Source: Dethiobacter sp. (GTDB lineage: Bacteria; Bacillota; Dethiobacteria; DTU022). Taken from it: DNA of 9,361 nt. The DNA lies in contig JAGXSR010000168.1 of assembly GCA_018333405.1 (NCBI GenBank), positions 1-9,361 on the forward strand, in the 5' to 3' direction. Below are positions 5,859 to 9,361 of the stretch, piece by piece (positions within the stretch are counted from its first letter, which is position 1; every line of letters begins with the position of its first letter). The notes under the pieces were generated by a model. It was not told where the DNA came from. It made no database searches and worked only from the letters and a program-made list of their open reading frames with translations. A program made the position numbers and the translations under genes.

Positions 5859-6629
5859 ATGGATTATACTTTGCTTGACCGTTCCGACTTGGTTGACTAC
5901 CTTTTTTACCCCCGTCCGGATAATCGAAAGCCGCCGCGCGGCTCTTTTGACTTAGAGGTGCTCGTCGAACCGGATTTGCCTGTTGTCTGCCGCGCGTTTC
6001 CGGGAAAGCCTGAACAGCCATGGATCCTGTATTTCCATGGCAACGGCGAAACGGCTGCTGATTATAATGAAATTGCCCCATACTATAACCGTCAGGGCCT
6101 GAGCCTGCTGGTAGCCGACTATCGCGGTTACGGCCTCAGCAGCGGAACACCGGACTTTAGCACCATGGTCAGCGACGCGCAGGCTATATTGAAAGCCGCG
6201 CGCTCCGAGCTGCCGGCCCGCGGTTACCGGCATGATTTCTGGGTTATGGGGCGCTCCCTGGGCAGCATTTCCGCACTAGAACTGGCCTTTCGCTTCCCTG
6301 AAGCTTTAAGAGGCGTAATATTTGAAAGCGGCTTTATCAGTGTGGCTGAGCTGGTAAACCATCTGGGGTTACCCTCTCCCGGGAATATGGTCGAGTTGGA
6401 TCGGGAGTGCCTGAAAATGGCTGAAGCTGTTTTAATCCCCGCTTTGGTAATCCATGGAAAAGAAGACACCTTGGTTCCCTTAACTCAGGGGAAAAGACTT
6501 TATGAGCACCTGGGTTCAGTGAAAAAAGAGCTGCGTACAATCCCGGGCGCCGGACACAATGATCTGTTTTTAACCGGCAGGCGCGTCTACCTGGAAGCTG
6601 TGCTTAAATTCGTGGAGGAAACGTCATAA
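5859..6629 (+). CDS. Alpha/beta hydrolase (serine hydrolase, BEM46/YqkD-like)
   Basis: Cytosolic alpha/beta-hydrolase fold enzyme of 256 residues with no signal peptide. The oxyanion motif HGNGE (60-64) is followed by DYRGYGLSSGTP (87-98). The nucleophile elbow is GRSLG (131-135) with Ser133. Asp203 lies in IHGKEDTLVP and His233 in GAGHNDL, so the catalytic triad is complete. The pattern matches the BEM46/YqkD-like group of short-chain esterases or thioesterase-like hydrolases; the substrate cannot be assigned. The ATG at 5859 follows an AAAGGATGG run about 8 nt upstream. The gene starts 32 bp after the second zinc-ribbon gene and is the last plus-strand gene before the convergent terminator zone, so it is probably the distal gene of the transcript. 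A hydrolase acting on acyl-CoA would suit the mutase module, but that is speculation. Confidence 0.88.
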   Translation: MDYTLLDRSDLVDYLFYPRPDNRKPPRGSFDLEVLVEPDLPVVCRAFPGKPEQPWILYFHGNGETAADYNEIAPYYNRQGLSLLVADYRGYGLSSGTPDFSTMVSDAQAILKAARSELPARGYRHDFWVMGRSLGSISALELAFRFPEALRGVIFESGFISVAELVNHLGLPSPGNMVELDRECLKMAEAVLIPALVIHGKEDTLVPLTQGKRLYEHLGSVKKELRTIPGAGHNDLFLTGRRVYLEAVLKFVEETS

Positions 6630-6676
6630 AAAGGGGATGTATCTAATGGTCGCCTTTTTTTAGTTTTTCAATCCCC
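6628..6676. terminator. Candidate bidirectional terminator zone between convergent genes
   Basis: Two alternative pairings are visible in the 50-bp gap between convergent stop codons. For the plus strand, AAAAAGG (6628-6634) can pair with CCTTTTT (6653-6659), ending in a T run. For the minus strand, GGGGAT and ATCCCC (6671-6676 with 6633-6638) can pair and are followed on that strand by TTTTT. Both stems are short and have long loops, so the call rests mainly on location and T tracts. Confidence 0.4.
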
Positions 6677-6679
6677 GGC

Positions 6680-7396
6680 CTAAAGTGAGCCGGTTTCTGC
6701 CGCCCGCGCTTTGGCCCGGTCCATAAATTTCTTGGTCCAGGGGCATACGGCAATGCATATGCCGCAGATGGTTGATTCAATTTGCAGTGCGGCGGAATAG
6801 CCTTTGCCGGCCTGGTAGCATAAGGCGGCGCTGTAATAGGAATCTCTGGCCATACCCGCTTCCCAGTTCAGGTTCAGGATGGCCTGGACGGGGCAAGCCT
6901 GAACACAGAGGTCGCAATTTCCGCATAAGGATCTGTTTACAGGATCCGCTGTTTCAAAAACCGCGTCGGTTAAAACCGACGACAAGCGGAACGAGGCGCC
7001 AAGCTGTTTATTGATTAGCAGAGCCGACTTGCCGATCCAGCCCAGGCCGGCCCGGGTGGCAACCGTTTTATGAGGCAGCTCTGTAGAGAGCGTTAGTTTA
7101 TCGAAATTTTCTCCGGTAGGCGCCTTGGGCACAGCCCGGAAGCCCTGATCGGCCAGAAAATCAGCTGCCCGCCGGCTTAAATTTGCCAGCAGGGTGTTTG
7201 CCCGCTTATATTCCTGATGGTATGGGTGATTAGGCCCTCCGGATATTGTATTAATGATTTGCGGATCCAGCGTGACGGCAATGGATAGGCCATAATCCAA
7301 TCCTTGGCGCCCCTGTGCCGGCAAGCCGCGCAGATCGGCAAATCCAACCAGGGATGCTCCTTCCCGAAGGAGTATTTCTGACAGCTCAGATTGCAT
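6680..7396 (-). CDS. QueG-like double 4Fe-4S cluster protein
   Basis: Iron-sulfur protein of 238 residues related to epoxyqueuosine reductase (QueG) but much shorter; QueG is about 380 residues with C-terminal HEAT-like repeats that are absent here. The central ATRAGLGWIGKSALLIN (113-129) is the family's signature before the ferredoxin part. CGNCDLCVQACPVQAI (158-173) and CGICIAVCPWTKK (211-223), with Cys193 between them, supply ligands for two 4Fe-4S clusters. The N-terminal half (GASLVGFADLRGL, DYGLSIAVTLDP) resembles the cobalamin-binding region of QueG. The catalytic Asp region is divergent (STELPHKT), so tRNA epoxyqueuosine reduction should not be assumed. Members of this short group are annotated as epoxyqueuosine reductase-like or 4Fe-4S double-cluster proteins of unknown function. 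The start ATG has GGAG 9 nt upstream. It diverges from the nitrilase gene. Confidence 0.85.
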   Translation of the reverse strand: MQSELSEILLREGASLVGFADLRGLPAQGRQGLDYGLSIAVTLDPQIINTISGGPNHPYHQEYKRANTLLANLSRRAADFLADQGFRAVPKAPTGENFDKLTLSTELPHKTVATRAGLGWIGKSALLINKQLGASFRLSSVLTDAVFETADPVNRSLCGNCDLCVQACPVQAILNLNWEAGMARDSYYSAALCYQAGKGYSAALQIESTICGICIAVCPWTKKFMDRAKARAAETGSL

Positions 7397-7463
7397 AGGG
7401 CTCAGCTCCGTTTACTTTACGATTAGGACCGACCATGAAATCATTAGTTCGACGTGCGAAGCG

Positions 7464-7512
7464 GCTTTACCTTTTCCGGTTTTAATTTTACATGAACCGA
7501 TGAGGTAAAAGC
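7464..7512. repeat. Nested inverted repeat in the divergent spacer
   Basis: Outer arms TTTACCT (7466-7472) and AGGTAAA (7503-7509) are perfect complements and extend to GC/GC with one bulged A. Inner arms CGGTT (7477-7481) and AACCG (7495-7499) pair within them, leaving a 13-nt AT-rich loop. The element ends 20 bp before the nitrilase ATG and about 70 bp upstream of the minus-strand gene. It could be a 5'-leader hairpin or a pair of operator half-sites for the divergent genes. Confidence 0.45.
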
Positions 7513-7532
7513 GGCAGCCGCGGAAAGAAGGG

Positions 7533-8327
7533 ATGGGTCTGTTCAATGCAGCGGTTATCCAGCTTGAGTTAAGCGATCTTGAGACCCGCGCGGACCGCTT
7601 TTTACGGGTGGAGAGGCGCCTTGCAGAAATCTGTGCCCGGCAGACTAGGCCGGACATAATTATGCTGCCGGAGATATGGGCTACGGGCTTCTTTAATTTT
7701 GAGCGCTATGTTTCAGAAAGCGAACCTCTGCTTGGCGAAACGTATACACGGATGGCGCCCTGGGCAGAAAAGCTGGACTGTTACTTTTTGGCCGGAAGCA
7801 TTGTCGAAAAGGAAAAAGGGAGCTATTACAATACTGCGCTGTTGATTGGGCCCGGCGGAAACCTGGCCGGCAGCTTCCGCAAGATTCACCTTTTCGGCTA
7901 CCAATCGGAAGAAAGCAAGATCCTTACCCCGGGCAGCGCTATCTTTACCTTAAAGACGGAATACGGTACCTGGGGCATCACTACCTGTTATGATCTGCGC
8001 TTTCCCGAGCTGTACCGCCGGTTGGTGGAGGCGGGAGCGGAGCTGTTATTGGTGGTAGCAGCCTGGCCGCTCTCCCGGCTGGAGCATTGGCTTTTGTTTA
8101 ACCGGGTCAGGGCTTTGGAAAATCTGTGCTTCCTCGTATCCTGTAACTGTGCGGGTTCAATGAAGGGCAGCGCCTTGGGAGGAAACAGTATGGCGGTTGA
8201 CCCTTGGGGAGATATTCTAGCCCGGGCCGGACGGGAAGAAGAAATATTATGCGTTGAACTGGATCTGAAAAAAGCAGCGGAAATCCGGGCGCAATTTCCG
8301 GCGCTGCAGGATCGCAAACTCTATTAA
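7533..8327 (+). CDS. Nitrilase-family carbon-nitrogen hydrolase (omega-amidase-like)
   Basis: Cytosolic amidohydrolase of 264 residues, a normal length for the Nit/omega-amidase branch of the nitrilase superfamily, cleaving non-peptide C-N bonds of small amides. The catalytic triad is complete: Glu47 (IMLPEIWATGF), Lys117 (FRKIHLFGY) and Cys152 (GITTCYDLRFPELYR). LENLCFLVSCNCAG and GNSMAVDPWGDIL are typical of the C-terminal part. The CYDLRFPELYR form is shared by Nit2/YafV-type 2-oxoglutaramate or 2-oxosuccinamate amidases, so an omega-amidase of nitrogen or methionine-salvage metabolism is the best guess; N-carbamoyl amidohydrolase is an alternative. The ATG at 7533 has GGAAAG 5 nt upstream, and an in-frame TAA near 7506 blocks longer versions. 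It is divergent from the iron-sulfur gene, and no terminator with a T tract is seen after its stop. Confidence 0.92.
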   Translation: MGLFNAAVIQLELSDLETRADRFLRVERRLAEICARQTRPDIIMLPEIWATGFFNFERYVSESEPLLGETYTRMAPWAEKLDCYFLAGSIVEKEKGSYYNTALLIGPGGNLAGSFRKIHLFGYQSEESKILTPGSAIFTLKTEYGTWGITTCYDLRFPELYRRLVEAGAELLLVVAAWPLSRLEHWLLFNRVRALENLCFLVSCNCAGSMKGSALGGNSMAVDPWGDILARAGREEEILCVELDLKKAAEIRAQFPALQDRKLY

Positions 8328-8333
8328 ACAAGT

Positions 8334-8471
8334 TTAAATTATCTCTCGCAGGCGCAAACCCACTCTGACTGCCCCTTTCGAGCCTACCCGGAAAATACCC
8401 GACAGTTCCCTCTCCGTCCTGTGACGCCGCATGCGTTGGGTGGCGCGGCTATCCGGCAATAATGTCGCCAT
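8334..8471 (-). CDS. Possible small ORF or gene remnant, 45 residues, very basic
   Basis: A minus-strand frame opens with ATG at 8471 and runs 45 codons to TAA at 8334-8336, filling most of the spacer between the nitrilase and membrane-fusion genes. The product is Arg-rich (MATLLPDSRATQRMRRHR..., ending ...VRVGLRLREII) and I do not recognise it. No Shine-Dalgarno sequence precedes the ATG. The minus strand here is purine-rich, like coding strands elsewhere in the window, while the plus strand is C-rich. It could be a real small protein, the decayed 3' end of a gene, part of a dispersed intergenic element, or chance. Confidence 0.2.
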   Translation of the reverse strand: MATLLPDSRATQRMRRHRTERELSGIFRVGSKGAVRVGLRLREII

Positions 8472-8497
8472 AATTTCACATATTTTGGCCATAGTTT
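8467..8497 (+). repeat. Direct repeat with 21-bp period, candidate regulator sites
   Basis: GCCATAATTT (8467-8476) and GCCATAGTTT (8488-8497) match at 9 of 10 bases and start exactly 21 bp apart, about two helical turns. They lie immediately upstream of the -10 candidate at 8514-8519, where an activator of the membrane-fusion gene would bind. The binding factor is unknown. Confidence 0.4.
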
Positions 8498-8506
8498 AAC
8501 CGTGAT

Positions 8507-8519
8507 TTTCTGTTATGAT
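8507..8519 (+). promoter_or_regulatory. Candidate extended -10 promoter for the membrane-fusion protein gene
   Basis: TTTCTGTTATGAT contains TGn followed by TATGAT (8514-8519), with no convincing -35 hexamer. It differs by one base from the candidate at 510-522. Transcription would begin about 30 nt upstream of the GGAGGG ribosome binding site at 8543-8548. Confidence 0.45.
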
Positions 8520-8555
8520 CAGGAAGAGCAGGGATTAAGTTTGGAGGGATATTGG

Positions 8556-9361
8556 ATGAAGTTAAACAAGAAGCTGATCATCTGGTTATCTGTTTTATTG
8601 GTTGTTCTGGCGCTTGGTATTGCGGGGATTACTCTTGCCGGCCGGTTCACCGAAGCGCAGCAAACTTCCGATCAGATCACGGTTGCGGTAGAGCGCGGAG
8701 ATCTGGAAGTGTGGGTGAACGGGGACGGTATTGTGGCGGCAGCCGTTGAAGAAACGGTAAGAACACGGATCAGCGGATCAGTGGAGGCATATTTGCTGGA
8801 AGACGGCAAAAATGTTGTCGCCGGTGAAAAGCTGGTCAGCTTAGAGTTTCAGGATTTAAGCCTGCAGATTGAAAGAGCGGATCTGGATCTGCAAAGGCTA
8901 AAGCAGGAGCTGGAGAATCTGGAAGATGAAGATACTGATGCCGGCGTCTTGTCGCCCGGCGCAGGTGAGATAACCTGGTTGGTCAGAAAGGGCGATTGGG
9001 TGCAGCGGGGTATGGCCATAGCTATACTCCAGGAAGGGGATAATGGGGCATTTAACGGTGAGGCAGCCGCTCCGGTGGAGGTTAAAGCGCCGATTAGCGG
9101 CACGGTTACCGCTATTAAGGTGCAAGAAGGCGAGTTGGTGATAGCAGATCAACTGCTCGCCGAGATCGAAGATCTGGACCGTTCCGACCAGATCGAGCAA
9201 CAGATTCCGTTGAAAGAGCTGCAGATCAGGCAGGCCAGTCTGGAGCTGACCGATCTCCAAGAGCAGCAACAGGAAAACCGGGAGTACAGCCTGATCACCG
9301 CCCCGATTAGCGGCACCGTCGTTTTGCCTGAACCGAACAATGTCGATGTGGGGTCGAATCT
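8556..9361 (+). CDS. HlyD/MFP-family efflux adaptor, membrane-anchored, 3'-truncated
   Basis: Adaptor (membrane-fusion) subunit of an export system, cut off by the window end after 268 codons. The ATG follows GGAGGG (8543-8548) by 7 nt. Residues 1-6 are basic and 7-29 form one membrane segment or uncleaved signal anchor (LIIWLSVLLVVLALGIAGITLAG); no lipobox is seen. The outside part has four lipoyl/biotinyl-like segments near residues 71-98, 132-159, 178-205 and 249-268, each of the form G-x-V...V..GD/E.V..G..L. They are separated by Glu/Gln/Leu-rich helical stretches at about 99-125 and 206-245. The usual family plan has two such half-motifs around one coiled-coil hairpin. In Gram-positives such adaptors (YknX/MacA type) normally pair with an ABC ATPase and permease encoded downstream, which would lie beyond the window. 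The cargo is unknown. Confidence 0.88.
   Translation, partial: MKLNKKLIIWLSVLLVVLALGIAGITLAGRFTEAQQTSDQITVAVERGDLEVWVNGDGIVAAAVEETVRTRISGSVEAYLLEDGKNVVAGEKLVSLEFQDLSLQIERADLDLQRLKQELENLEDEDTDAGVLSPGAGEITWLVRKGDWVQRGMAIAILQEGDNGAFNGEAAAPVEVKAPISGTVTAIKVQEGELVIADQLLAEIEDLDRSDQIEQQIPLKELQIRQASLELTDLQEQQQENREYSLITAPISGTVVLPEPNNVDVGSN

Noticed and set aside
8324..8337. TTAAACAAGTTTAA palindrome at the nitrilase stop codon as a terminator
   Set aside because: The stem is entirely AT-rich apart from one pair, the loop is only 2 nt and no T tract follows. A similar weak TAAAC/GTTTA pair at 5312-5325 was rejected for the same reason.
8426..8449. GCCGC/GCGGC hairpin in the spacer after the nitrilase
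   Set aside because: A five-pair stem with a 14-nt loop and no T tract is expected by chance in GC-rich DNA.
8341..8460. Riboswitch (glycine or c-di-GMP type), prompted by CTCTCGCAGGCGCAAACCC
   Set aside because: Only a short stretch resembles those aptamers; the paired partner segments and conserved cores are absent on both strands.
1..9361. CRISPR arrays, tRNA or rRNA genes, insertion sequences, attachment sites
   Set aside because: No regularly spaced repeats, tRNA-like cloverleaf sequence, transposase or integrase frame, or terminal inverted repeats were seen on either strand.

Overview
The window looks like chromosomal DNA of a moderately GC-rich, low-redox member of the Firmicutes (Clostridia, possibly a Peptococcaceae or Pelotomaculum/Desulfotomaculum-like lineage). 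The reasons are strong purine-rich ribosome binding sites, frequent GTG starts, a split-subunit B12-dependent methylmalonyl-CoA mutase, an oxygen-sensitive double 4Fe-4S protein and a PAS/AAA+ regulator next to the mutase genes. The organism is inferred from gene content only; no rRNA or other phylogenetic marker is present.

Layout. Bases 1-494 hold the 3' part of a short-chain dehydrogenase. A short gap with an extended -10 promoter candidate leads into a 567-residue regulator (554-2257) built like a sigma-54 enhancer-binding protein: N-terminal domain, PAS, AAA+ and Fis-type helix-turn-helix. Next come the methylmalonyl-CoA mutase large subunit (2344-4017), the B12-binding small subunit (4035-4439) and methylmalonyl-CoA epimerase (4454-4852). 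Two tandem, related zinc-ribbon membrane proteins (4882-5313, 5353-5826) and an alpha/beta hydrolase (5859-6629) follow on the same strand. A convergent terminator zone separates these from a minus-strand QueG-like iron-sulfur protein (6680-7396). A 136-bp divergent spacer with a nested inverted repeat precedes a nitrilase-family amidohydrolase (7533-8327). After a 228-bp spacer, a HlyD-type membrane-fusion protein starts at 8556 and runs off the end of the window.

How the genes fit together. The mutase subunits and epimerase form a methylmalonyl-CoA/succinyl-CoA interconversion module, used for propionate oxidation or formation. The PAS regulator directly upstream probably controls it. The hydrolase and zinc-ribbon genes may be co-transcribed by spacing, but nothing in their sequence ties them to the pathway.

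The most notable observation is that the regulator's AAA+ domain keeps its fold and Walker A lysine but has lost the Walker B aspartate, the GAFTGA loop, both arginine-finger positions and the sensor II arginine. It is probably not a working sigma-54 activator. Second-rank observations are a membrane-fusion protein with four lipoyl-like segments, a direct repeat with 21-bp period at its promoter, and a structured leader before the nitrilase gene.
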